From assembly GCA_910585805.1 (NCBI GenBank), contig CAJUFB010000025.1:1-51654 (forward strand): a stretch of 51,654 bases of DNA, given 5' to 3'. Each line of letters opens with the position of its first letter. Within the stretch, counting starts at the first letter, position 1. A program made the translations under genes and the position numbers. Positions 34,193-44,024 of the stretch are shown here, one piece after another. Origin of the DNA: an uncultured Acetatifactor sp. Lineage in GTDB: Bacteria; Bacillota; Clostridia; Lachnospirales; Lachnospiraceae. Under the pieces are notes generated by a model. The model was not told the origin of the DNA, did not search any database, and saw nothing but the letters and a program-made list of their open reading frames with translations.

Positions 34193-36118
34193 ATGGATGG
34201 AAGAATGTTATCTGTGGAAAAGTGCTGTAAGGCTATAATAAAGAGAAAAACTGTGATCCTCACAGGTGTGTTTTTGCTGCTTCTGCTGACCGGGAGCGGC
34301 AGAGCATACGCCCGGGAGGCTAATGTTGCGTTTGGAGAGGACAGTTACTCCGTAACAGGGGAAACCTTTACTGTGGAAGTGTTCCTCCGTGCAGAGGGAA
34401 ACATAGGAATCTATCAGGTCAGTCTCCGATATGATGCGGAGAGGATGGAATATCTGTCAGGCGCCGAAGAAGCGTCGGAGGGCAGGGTGGTGCTGGAAGG
34501 GACGGGATTTGGCAGTGAAGTGGCCTATGTCCTGGAATTCAGGGCCATCGGTGGCGGAAGTGCGGGACTGGCCGTAGAGGATGCCAGGGTATATTCCTCC
34601 GATGACGGGGAGGAGGATTACACGGTGGGCTCTTTTGCCAGAGTGCCTGTGGACATACAGGGACAGGAGACAGGAGGGCTTTCTTTTTTTGCACGGCTGG
34701 ATGAGGAAGCGCAGTCAATGGAGTCTGCCGCACAGCCTGATTGGGGAACGGTCATCCATGTGGCGGGAAGTATCACTGACGGCAGCGGAAATGTCCTGTA
34801 CATTATTGACATGGTAGATTATGAACCAGATATCACGCTGTGGGACTATACCCTTGTAACTGGCTCCTGGCATGAGGAGATATTTACGTATATTTCCGAC
34901 CAGGGAAGAAATGTAAGGGTCGTCCTGATGATGGATGGGAGCGGAAGTCCTCATCTGTACGCGTATAAAGAGGATACAGATGATTTCTATCCGGTCAGTG
35001 AGATGGAAGTGGACGGGCAGACGATCTATATCCTGTCGCCCAGAGCCTGCATCAGCCTGCCGGAAGGCTTTCCGGAGGAAGAGGCGGATGCAGGCACCAT
35101 CTTCTATGCGATCAACGCAGGCGGAGGGGGAGGATACTACCGATATACCACTTCCGGCGCACTGGAGGAATGGAAGGCGGAGGATGTGAGCGCCTGGAAT
35201 GAGAGCGGGGAGGAAGAGGGCAGGGAGACCCGGAAACGTAATCTGACGGTCCTGGCCGTTTCCGGGGCGTGCCTGCTCCTGGCAGTTGTCCTGATATCCG
35301 GGATAAAGGGCAGGACATTTCTGAAAAAAAGGGGAAAGGCGCTGGTGGATTATTTTGGAGATAAGAAGCAGTATATCTTTGTCATCCAGGAGCTGACCGG
35401 CAGGGAGGTAAAACGGAAATATGCGAGAAGTCATCTGGGGATCATATGGAGCGTGCTGAATCCTCTGCTGATGATGATCGTAATGTCAATGGTTTTTTCT
35501 TATATGTTTAAACGTTCCATTGATAAGTTTCCGCTGTATTATTTGACGGGGAGTCTTCTCTGGAGTCTGTTTCATGATGGGACAAGCCAGGCAATGTCTG
35601 CGCTGGTCGATAATAAGTCGCTATTGCTCAAGGCCAGGCTGCCGAGGCAGACTTTTGTGATCTCAAGGATGGTTACGGCGCTGGTAAACCTGGGATACTC
35701 TTTGATTCCATATGTGGTGATGCTGGTGGTGTTCGGCATTCGCCCCTCCTGGACCATGCTTTTTCTTCCGTTGGATATCATCCTTTTGTTTGTATTTGCC
35801 ATGGGGATCGGATATATATTATCCATTCTTTATGTATTCTTTGCAGACATCAGATATTTGTACGGCGTGTTTTTGAGAATATTAACTTATCTGACAGCCC
35901 TGTTTTATCCGGTATCTGCTTTGCCGGAATCCCTCCAGAGGATTATAGGTTACAACCCGGTTTATTTATCCATATACATTGCAAGGGAATGTATGGTATA
36001 TGGAAGGGTCCCCCATTATTCGGCCTGGGTGAAACTGACTCTGGCTTCTGCAGTCAGTTTTTCCGTTGGCTGGGTCGTGTTCAGGAAAGAGCAGAATAAT
36101 ATCATGCAGAGGGTATAG
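34193..36118 (+). CDS. Cohesin-like domain fused to an ABC-2 polysaccharide export permease
   Basis: 641 aa in one frame. Residues 1-40 form a signal/anchor segment (VILTGVFLLLLLTGSG, then AYA). Residues 42-155 look like a cohesin: VEVFLRAEGNIGIYQVSLRY, AYVLEFRAIGGGSAG. A second beta-rich domain follows, then a membrane helix at about 349-368. The last 255 residues are a Wzm/TagG-type permease (REVKRKYARSHLGIIWSVLN, then six hydrophobic helices). The topology works: outside domain, helix inward, then the permease with its N-terminus in the cytosol. It lies 9 nt before the ATPase gene, so the pair should form one exporter. Permease firm, cohesin call moderate. Confidence 0.8.
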   Translation: MDGRMLSVEKCCKAIIKRKTVILTGVFLLLLLTGSGRAYAREANVAFGEDSYSVTGETFTVEVFLRAEGNIGIYQVSLRYDAERMEYLSGAEEASEGRVVLEGTGFGSEVAYVLEFRAIGGGSAGLAVEDARVYSSDDGEEDYTVGSFARVPVDIQGQETGGLSFFARLDEEAQSMESAAQPDWGTVIHVAGSITDGSGNVLYIIDMVDYEPDITLWDYTLVTGSWHEEIFTYISDQGRNVRVVLMMDGSGSPHLYAYKEDTDDFYPVSEMEVDGQTIYILSPRACISLPEGFPEEEADAGTIFYAINAGGGGGYYRYTTSGALEEWKAEDVSAWNESGEEEGRETRKRNLTVLAVSGACLLLAVVLISGIKGRTFLKKRGKALVDYFGDKKQYIFVIQELTGREVKRKYARSHLGIIWSVLNPLLMMIVMSMVFSYMFKRSIDKFPLYYLTGSLLWSLFHDGTSQAMSALVDNKSLLLKARLPRQTFVISRMVTALVNLGYSLIPYVVMLVVFGIRPSWTMLFLPLDIILLFVFAMGIGYILSILYVFFADIRYLYGVFLRILTYLTALFYPVSALPESLQRIIGYNPVYLSIYIARECMVYGRVPHYSAWVKLTLASAVSFSVGWVVFRKEQNNIMQRV

Positions 36119-36126
36119 AAGGGGGA

Positions 36127-37344
36127 ATGGCTGTGGGAGAAATCACGATTACCATTGCGATAGTTTGCGGCCTGATGCTGGCTGTTTTCCTGCTGGTAAC
36201 TTTCGTTGAGGATAAAAGAAGAAAGATGCGGAAGAAAAGCAGAAGGGAAGCAGAAAAAGTACTGGCCGGACAGGGAGATCCGATGCGGAAAGAAAAGGAA
36301 AAAGGAGAGGAAGAAACAGAATTTTATGCGGAGGAGGAACTGTATGGGGAAATCGAACTGTACGGGGAAAATGAATTGTATGAGGAAGAGGCGTTGTACG
36401 GGGAAGACAATATAACGGAGCAGGAAACAGGAGCTGAACGGGAAAAGAGGAAGAAAAATCCCTGCGAAGACGGGAAGCCGGCCGGAAAAGAAAGTACGGC
36501 AGATGCAAAGAAGGCAGCCGGAAAAGAAAAAACTTCCAGGGAAAAGCCGGAAGCACAAAAGAAACTGACGGAAGACATCCCGGAAGAGGTTCGGCAGGAG
36601 AAGAAGGAAACTCCCATCATCAGAGTCAATGATGTGACAATGAAGTTCAGGATCGCTACCGGAAGCACGTCCGGACTGAAGGATTTTCTGATACAGAAGC
36701 TGAAAAAGCAGATTTCAACGAAAGAGCTTGTGGCTCTGGATCATGTCAGCTTTGATGTTTTTAAAGGCGAAGTGGTAGGGATTATAGGGACAAACGGTTC
36801 AGGAAAGTCCACACTGCTGAAAATAGTATCCGGAGCATTAAAGCCCTCGGAGGGAAAGGTTACTGTAGACAGAAGGAAAGTCCAGCTGCTGTCTCTGGGA
36901 GTGGGATTCGACACGGAATTGTCCGCGAGAGAAAATGTCTATCTGAACGGCGCAATCATCGGTTATTCCAGGGAGTTTATTGACAGGAATTACGAAAAGA
37001 TAGTAGCGTTTTCCGAACTGGAAGGATTTATGGATGAAAAAGTCAAGAACTTTTCCAGCGGAATGGTCAGCAGGCTTGCATTTTCCATTGCCACTGTCGG
37101 AGATGCGGCGGAGATCCTGATTTTGGATGAGGTATTGAGCGTGGGGGATGAATTCTTCAGAAAGAAGAGTCTGGCCAGGGTGAAAGAGATGATCCATGGA
37201 GGCAGTACTGTTTTGATGGTTTCCCATGGGATGGGTACGATTCTTGAAAACTGTACGAAAGTGGTGTGGATCGAGAAAGGGAAGCTGCAGATGGTGGGGG
37301 ATGCCAGGACCGTATGCAGTGCGTATAAAAATCAATTCGGCTAA
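36127..37344 (+). CDS. ABC polysaccharide exporter ATPase (Wzt/TagH-type) with membrane tether
   Basis: 405 aa. Residues 6-29 are a membrane helix (TITIAIVCGLMLAVFLLVTF) followed by KRRKMRKK, placing the rest in the cytosol. Residues 30-160 are a Glu/Lys-rich linker with short tandem repeats (ELYGE units). The ATPase follows: DVTMKFRIATG, Walker A GTNGSGKS near 222, signature NFSSGMVSRLAFS (an LSGGQ variant), Walker B ILILDEVLSVGDEFF. The absence of a long C-terminal substrate domain fits the TagH/short-Wzt type. The N-terminal anchor is unusual for this family. Partner of the permease just upstream. Confidence 0.85.
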   Translation: MAVGEITITIAIVCGLMLAVFLLVTFVEDKRRKMRKKSRREAEKVLAGQGDPMRKEKEKGEEETEFYAEEELYGEIELYGENELYEEEALYGEDNITEQETGAEREKRKKNPCEDGKPAGKESTADAKKAAGKEKTSREKPEAQKKLTEDIPEEVRQEKKETPIIRVNDVTMKFRIATGSTSGLKDFLIQKLKKQISTKELVALDHVSFDVFKGEVVGIIGTNGSGKSTLLKIVSGALKPSEGKVTVDRRKVQLLSLGVGFDTELSARENVYLNGAIIGYSREFIDRNYEKIVAFSELEGFMDEKVKNFSSGMVSRLAFSIATVGDAAEILILDEVLSVGDEFFRKKSLARVKEMIHGGSTVLMVSHGMGTILENCTKVVWIEKGKLQMVGDARTVCSAYKNQFG

Positions 37345-37382
37345 ATGAAATTTCTATCTTTGGGAAGGGCTGGTGAGTATAC

Positions 37383-39440
37383 ATGAGAAGGAAGGTCTAT
37401 GATTTCCTTGTGAACCGTCATGACGGGATCAGAACAAGATATCACAGGCTTCATGACGGGGCAGACAGAAAAGGGAAAATTTTGTCTTATGTATATTTAC
37501 TCTGGCTGAATTTTTGCTATTATATTTTGTTTTGTCGTTTTCTGGATCAGTCGGAGACTGTTGAGATTTATGAGAGAAAAAGGTTATATACCCAAAGCTC
37601 AGAATCTGCTTCCTTCTTAAATGAGAGAATGACTGTGGATGATTTGGCTGAAGATCTGTCACGGTATGACATTATTTCTTTTGATCTGTTTGATACCTTG
37701 ATATTCCGGCCCTTTTCAGAGCCGGGGGATTTGTTTTATTTTCTGGGCACTACTTTCGGCGTAATGGATTTCAAAAGGATCCGCATGGAGCAGGAAAGGC
37801 TTGCGCGGGTGGAATGTGATAAGGAAAGAGGACATTACGAAGTTTCATTTTCGGATATCTGGAAACAGATTGAGCGCGCTGTTGGGATGTCGGCAGAACA
37901 GGGAATGGAGACGGAAAAGAGAATTGAAATGGAATTTTGCTACGCAAATCCTTTTATGCTGGAGGTGTTTCGCCGGCTGCGCGGCAAAGGTAAAAGAATA
38001 ATCGTAATTTCGGATATGTATCTGCCCGGGGACTTTCTTCGTGAACTGTTGGAGAAAAATGGCTATACCGGCCTCTCAGAGCTGTATGTATCCTGTGAGT
38101 ATGGAAAAAGCAAAAGCGACGGGACACTTTACAGTCTGGTGAAAGAGAAGTTCAGTGAAAGCGCAAAGATAGTTCATGTGGGTGATAATGAACACAGTGA
38201 CGTGAAAATGGGAAAGCAGTGTGGATTTGATACCAGGTATTATCCTAATGTCAATCGGAATGCGTTATTATTCCGTTCCTATGATATGTCGCCCATGGTA
38301 GGCAGCGCTTATCGTGGAATTGTGGATAATCACATCTATTGCGGGCTTCAGGAATACTCTATGGAGTATGAGTACGGGTTTATCTACGGTGGATTATTTG
38401 TACTGGGTTATTGCAGCTTTATACATGATTACTGCGGAATGAACTCTGTAGATAAGATTTTGTTTTTGTCCCGGGACGGAGATATATTAAAACAGGCGTA
38501 CGACTATCTGTATCCGGATGAAAATACGGAATATGTATATTGGTCAAGAAAAGCGGCTGCAAAGCTGGAGGCGGAATACGATAAACAGGATTATCTCAGG
38601 AGGTTTCTTTATCATAAATTAAATCAGGGCTATCGGATCCGGGATGTGCTGCATTCCATGGAATTGGACTTTCTGGCAGAAAGGTTTGAAAAAAGAGCAG
38701 GGGACGGTTCGGGGGAAGCGGACAGCGTCCCTGGACTCGACGACGAGCTTACGGATAAAAATGTGGATTCGCTGAAGAAACTGATCGAGCTGAATTGGGA
38801 GCGGGTATTGGAAGCTTATCATGGACAGAGCGAGGCTGCGAAGGCGTATTACGGGAAGGTTCTGGGAGGAAGCAGAAGAGCAGCCGCGGTGGATATAGGC
38901 TGGGCGGGAAGCGGCGCTATGACCCTTCGCCATCTGGTATCCGGGGAATGGGGAATTCCCTGTGAGGTGATCGGCATCGTTGCAGGTACAAATACGGTTC
39001 ATAATGAATCTCCGGAAGCATCGGAGAGCTTTCTGCAGAGCGGTCAGATGGTGGCATATCTGTATTCCCAGAGGCATAATCGGGATTTGCTGAAGAAACA
39101 TGATCCAAACAAAGATTACAATGTGTTCTGGGAGCTTTTGCTGTCCTCTCCTACGCCGCAGTTTACGGGATTCTGCCAGAGTACCCTGGGATTACCGGGT
39201 GATCCTGGCGCAGAACTTATGTTCGGCAAGCGCGATGCCAATCAGGAGGGGATCAGAGAGATACAAAGAGGAATTTTGGATTTTGTAAAGGAATATCGGA
39301 AACATTTCAGCGCCTTTTCCTATATGTTCCGTATCAGCGGCAGGGATGCTTATGCCCCCATGCTGATCGCAGCCAGTTACAAAGAGAAATACCTTAAGGC
39401 AATAGAGCGGAAGTTTGCGCTTGAGATCAATGTGGATTAA
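37383..39440 (+). CDS. HAD-superfamily hydrolase, COG5610 type
   Basis: 685 aa. Residues 95-300 are a HAD phosphatase domain: nucleophile motif DLFDTLIF (D101, D104), motif II VISDMYLPGDF, a Lys-containing KSKSDGTLY, and motif III GDNEHSDVKMG. The C-terminal part (about 330-680) is the COG5610 extension shared with the 31748 protein. An N-terminal hydrophobic stretch (about 34-52) could touch the membrane. The substrate is unknown; a phosphorylated sugar or polyol intermediate is plausible from context. The stop and the next start share TAATG. Confidence 0.78.
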   Translation: MRRKVYDFLVNRHDGIRTRYHRLHDGADRKGKILSYVYLLWLNFCYYILFCRFLDQSETVEIYERKRLYTQSSESASFLNERMTVDDLAEDLSRYDIISFDLFDTLIFRPFSEPGDLFYFLGTTFGVMDFKRIRMEQERLARVECDKERGHYEVSFSDIWKQIERAVGMSAEQGMETEKRIEMEFCYANPFMLEVFRRLRGKGKRIIVISDMYLPGDFLRELLEKNGYTGLSELYVSCEYGKSKSDGTLYSLVKEKFSESAKIVHVGDNEHSDVKMGKQCGFDTRYYPNVNRNALLFRSYDMSPMVGSAYRGIVDNHIYCGLQEYSMEYEYGFIYGGLFVLGYCSFIHDYCGMNSVDKILFLSRDGDILKQAYDYLYPDENTEYVYWSRKAAAKLEAEYDKQDYLRRFLYHKLNQGYRIRDVLHSMELDFLAERFEKRAGDGSGEADSVPGLDDELTDKNVDSLKKLIELNWERVLEAYHGQSEAAKAYYGKVLGGSRRAAAVDIGWAGSGAMTLRHLVSGEWGIPCEVIGIVAGTNTVHNESPEASESFLQSGQMVAYLYSQRHNRDLLKKHDPNKDYNVFWELLLSSPTPQFTGFCQSTLGLPGDPGAELMFGKRDANQEGIREIQRGILDFVKEYRKHFSAFSYMFRISGRDAYAPMLIAASYKEKYLKAIERKFALEINVD

Positions 39441-41344
39441 TGAGGGAATCAGTGTTGCTTACATTTATGCGGAGAGAGGATATAAAAAGCAGCCGTATCC
39501 TCAACAAATATCAACTGAGAAAAAAGCTTGAGAAAACATCGGATCAGGATATCATCCGGGAAATCGGAATGGCGAACCTGCCGGAGATCATTGATGTTCT
39601 GTACTCCAAATATAAGGGAATATATCAGCTGATCGATATCGGCGGTGACTGTATGTTTCGTTTTGGGGACACCAACGTAGCCAATGTGTCTTATCTTGCA
39701 ACCTATATCCATTTTATTACCATTGAAAATGGCATTCTTAAAATAGAGGGAAACGTTTCATGGCCTTCTGTATTAAAGGATTGTTTTCGGTTTTCCATAT
39801 GGATAAACGGGAAGGAACACGGCTGCAGGGAATTTGATGCAGGACTGGACCTGGAGCATAAGGGGAGGGTGTATGAGACCAGGACTGCTTTTGTTTATGA
39901 GCAGAAGCTTGACGGGAGGGAGCATTATGATATTTCTTTCTGCTATGAATGCAGCGGGATTAAATGCCGAAGCGGGAAGATCAATTCCATGAGATTTTCT
40001 CCGGTTGCCGATGTGTTGGAGAAGCAATATGCGGTTCGGGATGGCTGGGTATTATTTGTGGACGGCTGTCATATCAAGGCCAAAAAGATATCAGATGATG
40101 AAGCAGCAGATTTTGAACATTTGTTTCAGGATGCCGTCGCAGCAAAAGCAGGCGCTGAGGATGCCCGCAAAGTGATTGAGATCAGGAAAGAATATTTTAC
40201 AAGGAAAAGAAAACAACAAAAGTCCATCTGGTTATTTATGGACCGCATTGATAAGGCGGATGATAATGGGGAGGCATTTTTTGAATATGTCTGTAAGCAA
40301 AATCCGGAAAATGCGGACTGTTATTTCGTAATCGATCAGGCTTGTCCGGATCATGACAGACTGAGCAGGACAGGAAAAGTGGTGGATGCCCTGTCGAAAG
40401 AACACTGTATATTGCTGCTTCTGGCTGATTATATATTTACCTCGCAGCTGAATGGCTGGGGAGAAAATCCATATGGAAATCTGGAAGAATATTTCCGGGA
40501 TCTATACCATGGCGCAAAGGTGGTTTTCCTGCAGCATGGAATCACAAAAGACGATCAGACAGGATGGCTTAACCGGTATGCTCAAAACCTTCATGCGATT
40601 GTCTGCAGCGCGCCGGAAGAAAAGAAAGCTTTTCTGGAGTATCCCTACTGGTACGGGGAAAGCCGGGTCTGGAACACAGGAATGCCGAGACTGGACAGGC
40701 TGTATCATGGGGATTCCGGAGCCATATTGTTTATGCCCACCTGGCGGAAAGCTTTCATGGAACAAAGGCTGGACGCGGATAAGGGCATATACCGGTGGTA
40801 TCTGAAGGATGGATTCAGGAGGAGCCGTTATTACAGATTTTATCATAAAGTGCTGAATGACAGACATTTTCTGAAGAAATGCAAGGATGCAGGTTACCGG
40901 GTTATATTCATGCCCCATCCGATCATGCAGCCGTTTATCAGGGAATTTCATGCAGCGGATGAAGTGGTCACATTGCCGTATGACACAAGCTGGAGGGAGC
41001 TTTTTGCGGAGGGAAGCATTCTGGTCACAGATTATTCGTCGGTTGCTTTTGATTTCGCATATTTGAAGAAACCGGTCATTTACTGCCAGTTTGACAGGAA
41101 AGAATTTTTCAGGTCCCATACTTACAAAGAGGGGTATTTTGATTACGAGAAGATGGGATTTGGGGAAATTGCAGAAACAGCGCGGGAGTTTTATAAAGTA
41201 ATATTTGATTATATGGAACACGGATGTGAAGAAAAGGATGTATATGGTGAAAGAGTAAATGATTTCTATACATATCTGGATCAGAAATGCTGTGAACGAA
41301 TCTATGAAAGGGTTATGAACGAATACAATGGGGTACCATTTTGA
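39440..41344 (+). CDS. CDP-glycerol glycerophosphotransferase-family protein (first)
   Basis: 634 aa. The N-terminal 240 residues form a beta-rich accessory domain (IHFITIENGILKIEGNVSWP) like that of TarL-type enzymes. From about residue 260 it is a TagF/TarF-type transferase: LFMDRIDKADDNGEAFFEYV, VVFLQHGITKDD, FMPTWRKAF, FMPHPIMQPF and the hallmark ILVTDYSSVAFDFAYLKKPV. These enzymes move glycerol- or ribitol-phosphate from a CDP donor to the growing polymer at the inner face. It overlaps its neighbours on both sides, so it is one of a coupled set. The donor polyol is not determined. Confidence 0.88.
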   Translation: MRESVLLTFMRREDIKSSRILNKYQLRKKLEKTSDQDIIREIGMANLPEIIDVLYSKYKGIYQLIDIGGDCMFRFGDTNVANVSYLATYIHFITIENGILKIEGNVSWPSVLKDCFRFSIWINGKEHGCREFDAGLDLEHKGRVYETRTAFVYEQKLDGREHYDISFCYECSGIKCRSGKINSMRFSPVADVLEKQYAVRDGWVLFVDGCHIKAKKISDDEAADFEHLFQDAVAAKAGAEDARKVIEIRKEYFTRKRKQQKSIWLFMDRIDKADDNGEAFFEYVCKQNPENADCYFVIDQACPDHDRLSRTGKVVDALSKEHCILLLLADYIFTSQLNGWGENPYGNLEEYFRDLYHGAKVVFLQHGITKDDQTGWLNRYAQNLHAIVCSAPEEKKAFLEYPYWYGESRVWNTGMPRLDRLYHGDSGAILFMPTWRKAFMEQRLDADKGIYRWYLKDGFRRSRYYRFYHKVLNDRHFLKKCKDAGYRVIFMPHPIMQPFIREFHAADEVVTLPYDTSWRELFAEGSILVTDYSSVAFDFAYLKKPVIYCQFDRKEFFRSHTYKEGYFDYEKMGFGEIAETAREFYKVIFDYMEHGCEEKDVYGERVNDFYTYLDQKCCERIYERVMNEYNGVPF

Positions 41345-43250
41345 GATCATCGAAGGGCATATTCTCCGGACTGAATATATCTCTCGCAGCGGGGGAGAAC
41401 AAATCTGGGATATCTATCTGGAAAATATCTTCTGGGGCGGAAAGATTTCATTCCCGATGTGCATGGAGGAAGGCGCGGAGGACCGGATTATGTGGATGCA
41501 TGATCTGAAACCGGAGGAGTTCATGAGGACCGGTGAGTATCGCGCGAAAGGAATGTCAACAGGCGTTGTCTGTGTCTATACAAACAGGAAACGGGATGAA
41601 ATGTATTTTATCATGTTTACAAACAGACAGCAGATGTATAAACGTTTTATCCATTTCTCCCATAAGGCAGAGCATGTGAGCTTCAGAAACGATCGGTTCC
41701 GGATTGCTTTTCAAGGCTGTATATACAGCGAAAAATGGAGGGATTTTCAACTGCGCAGGGCAACGCTGGTGGTAGATCAGAACCACAGGGTCGATATTGC
41801 GCAAAGCCTGCAGGGACAGAAGAAGTATACAAAGGTAAAATATGAAATTCCTCTGGAGTCTGTCATATCACAGGAAACCCTGATCAATAATCCGATTCAT
41901 ATAGAGGCAGATATTGACGGGGAGGTGCTGGAATTCAATGTAGGGCATAAGGCAGGAAAGAAGAGGCCGGGCAAGTTTTATTATGTGCCCGTAATATCTG
42001 CATATTACAGAGACAAGGCATTGTTTGTGCGGGGTAATGTGAACCAGAATTACACACTTGTAGTAAGGGACAAGGATCCCATTGAGTATGACCAGAATTT
42101 CCTTGCTCTGGAAAATAAATGGAATTCTTTCCGGATGTATTATATGGGGAAGGTAGAGAGGGCCTTTCGAAAAATACCTGTGAATTTATATTATGAGAAA
42201 AATTCCATGAAAGGGGAAGAAGGAACCTTTGAGATCTTCCTGCTGGCATCAAAGTCGGAACATTCAAGGAATTACTTTATTCTGGACCGGAATTCTCCGC
42301 AGTGGGAGGAACTGTCGAAGCATCCGAATGTGGTGGCGAAATATTCCAGGCTATACTACCGGCTGCTCTACAGTGCGGACTGCTTCATTTCGACTGAGAC
42401 GCCTTCTCATCTGAACGTGCATCGCGCTGTCAACCGATATGTCAGGAAGACGCTTCTGGAGAAAAAGTTTGTATTCCTGCAGCATGGCGTGACCTATCTG
42501 AAATGCCAGGGGGACGGGTCGGTATTTGGCAGGGGAAAAGAAGGGGAGCCTGACTACATCGTTGTAGGCAGTGAAAAAGAGGCGTCGGCAGTGGCAAAGA
42601 TGCTGCGCATACCGAAGGAGAGATGTATCAACGCGGGACTGCCGATCTTCAGCACCATAGAGTATGAGCATATCGGTGAGCATTCCAGCGACATTGTTAC
42701 GGTGATGATGACATGGAAGCCTTCGGAAGAGCATATGCTGAGCCATTTCGAAGATTCGGGATATTACCGGAATGTCACCAGGGTGTATGAACTGCTGCAG
42801 AAATATATACCTGCGGGGCAGGTGCAGATCGTGCCTCATCCGAAGGTGACAGAGCTGCTGATGCAGACAGATCTTTCGGAGTATGTATGGAATGGGACGG
42901 TTTCGGATGCATTGAAGAATACAAAGCTGCTGATCACGGATTATTCTTCGGTATGCTACAATGCCTTTTATCAGGGGGCGGCAGTTGTGTTTTATCAGCC
43001 GGATCTGGAGGAATATCAGAGAGAGGTGGGAAAGCTGGTGCCGGAGGATGAGGAATATATTGGCTACAGAGTATTTGGGCAAAGCGAGCTGGAGCGATGT
43101 ATGCAAAAAGGGATCCGTCAGGGGCGTATTGACCTGCGGTATCTGCGGTCAGAGGAATTTGTGGCCAGGTATCAGACGATCAATCAGTTTTCCGACGGAA
43201 AAAATATACATAGGATCGCAGATTTCCTGGTGGAAGAAAAAATAGTGTAA
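41328..43250 (+). CDS. CDP-glycerol glycerophosphotransferase-family protein (second)
   Basis: 640 aa. It has a beta-rich N-terminal domain (residues 1-240) and a TagF-type C-terminal half: FVFLQHGVTYLKCQGDG, QIVPHPKVTELL, LLITDYSSVCYNAFYQGAAV. The family His and DYSSV motifs are kept. Just before it, STETPSHLNVHRAVNRYV replaces the usual sequence, so specificity probably differs from the first copy. It overlaps the preceding gene by 17 nt. Several such enzymes in one locus suggest a polymer with primer, chain-extension and branching steps. Confidence 0.82.
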   Translation: MGYHFEIIEGHILRTEYISRSGGEQIWDIYLENIFWGGKISFPMCMEEGAEDRIMWMHDLKPEEFMRTGEYRAKGMSTGVVCVYTNRKRDEMYFIMFTNRQQMYKRFIHFSHKAEHVSFRNDRFRIAFQGCIYSEKWRDFQLRRATLVVDQNHRVDIAQSLQGQKKYTKVKYEIPLESVISQETLINNPIHIEADIDGEVLEFNVGHKAGKKRPGKFYYVPVISAYYRDKALFVRGNVNQNYTLVVRDKDPIEYDQNFLALENKWNSFRMYYMGKVERAFRKIPVNLYYEKNSMKGEEGTFEIFLLASKSEHSRNYFILDRNSPQWEELSKHPNVVAKYSRLYYRLLYSADCFISTETPSHLNVHRAVNRYVRKTLLEKKFVFLQHGVTYLKCQGDGSVFGRGKEGEPDYIVVGSEKEASAVAKMLRIPKERCINAGLPIFSTIEYEHIGEHSSDIVTVMMTWKPSEEHMLSHFEDSGYYRNVTRVYELLQKYIPAGQVQIVPHPKVTELLMQTDLSEYVWNGTVSDALKNTKLLITDYSSVCYNAFYQGAAVVFYQPDLEEYQREVGKLVPEDEEYIGYRVFGQSELERCMQKGIRQGRIDLRYLRSEEFVARYQTINQFSDGKNIHRIADFLVEEKIV

Positions 43251-43267
43251 CCGGAGGATGAGGACAG

Positions 43268-43999
43268 ATGGCGAAGGCGCTTATATTTGCAGGAGGGGTT
43301 GGCACAAGGATGCATTCGAAGGATGTGCCGAAACAGTTCTTAAAAGTGGACGGGGTTCCCATTATCATAAGAACGATTGCGCATTTTGAAAAGCATGAGC
43401 GGATAGAGGGAATCGTTGTTGTATGCGTGGAATCGTGGATCGGGGAGCTGCGGTATGAGCTGGAAGCGTATGGGATGAAGAAAGTAATGGAGATACTGCC
43501 GGGAGGCCAGACCGGATTTCAGTCCATCCACATAGGGCTGGAATATCTGGCCGGCATGATGTCGGAGGAGGAAGTGGTGCTGATCTGCGACGGGGTGCGG
43601 CCCTGCCTGAGTCCGGAGCTGATCACGGAATGTATCGCAAATGCGGAAGCGCATGGATCGGCGGTGCCGGTGACGCCCAGCATTGATTCTGTATTGTACA
43701 GCACTGACGGCAGAAGCTGTGGAAAAAACATATCCAGGAAGAAGATATTCATAACACAGGCGCCTCAGGGATATCTGATGAAGGAGATCATGAGCGCCCA
43801 TGGAGAGGCGATTGAGAAGGGCATGGAGTCCGTGTCGTCAGCGGATCTGATGATCGAGCTGGGACGGGAGATTCATCTGTTTCCGGGCATACGGGAAAAC
43901 ATCAAGGTGACAACAGCGGAGGACCTGAATGCGCTGCGAGCCACGCAGTATTATGAACACTTTAAGGATTTTGCAAGGGAAGAGCTGAACATAAAGTAA
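43268..43999 (+). CDS. IspD/TarI-family cytidylyltransferase (likely ribitol-5-phosphate or similar polyol)
   Basis: 243-aa cytosolic enzyme that would make a CDP-polyol from CTP. Motifs: ALIFAGGVGTRMHSKDVPKQFL (nucleotide loop), VLICDGVRPCLSPELI, FITQAPQGYLMKEI and, near the end, ENIKVTTAEDLNALRA. The NIKVTT ending and the placement among glycerophosphotransferases favour TarI over IspD of the MEP pathway. GGAGG lies before the ATG. No TarJ-type reductase lies in this window, so the polyol phosphate must come from elsewhere. Not named tarI because the substrate is unproven. Confidence 0.82.
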   Translation: MAKALIFAGGVGTRMHSKDVPKQFLKVDGVPIIIRTIAHFEKHERIEGIVVVCVESWIGELRYELEAYGMKKVMEILPGGQTGFQSIHIGLEYLAGMMSEEEVVLICDGVRPCLSPELITECIANAEAHGSAVPVTPSIDSVLYSTDGRSCGKNISRKKIFITQAPQGYLMKEIMSAHGEAIEKGMESVSSADLMIELGREIHLFPGIRENIKVTTAEDLNALRATQYYEHFKDFAREELNIK

Positions 44000-44024
44000 G
44001 AGGGAAAAGGAACGGGGAGAAGAA

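Noticed and set aside
43268..43999. Housekeeping IspD of the MEP pathway
   Set aside because: Context among glycerophosphotransferases and the NIKVTT ending favour a TarI-like role, though IspD is not excluded.
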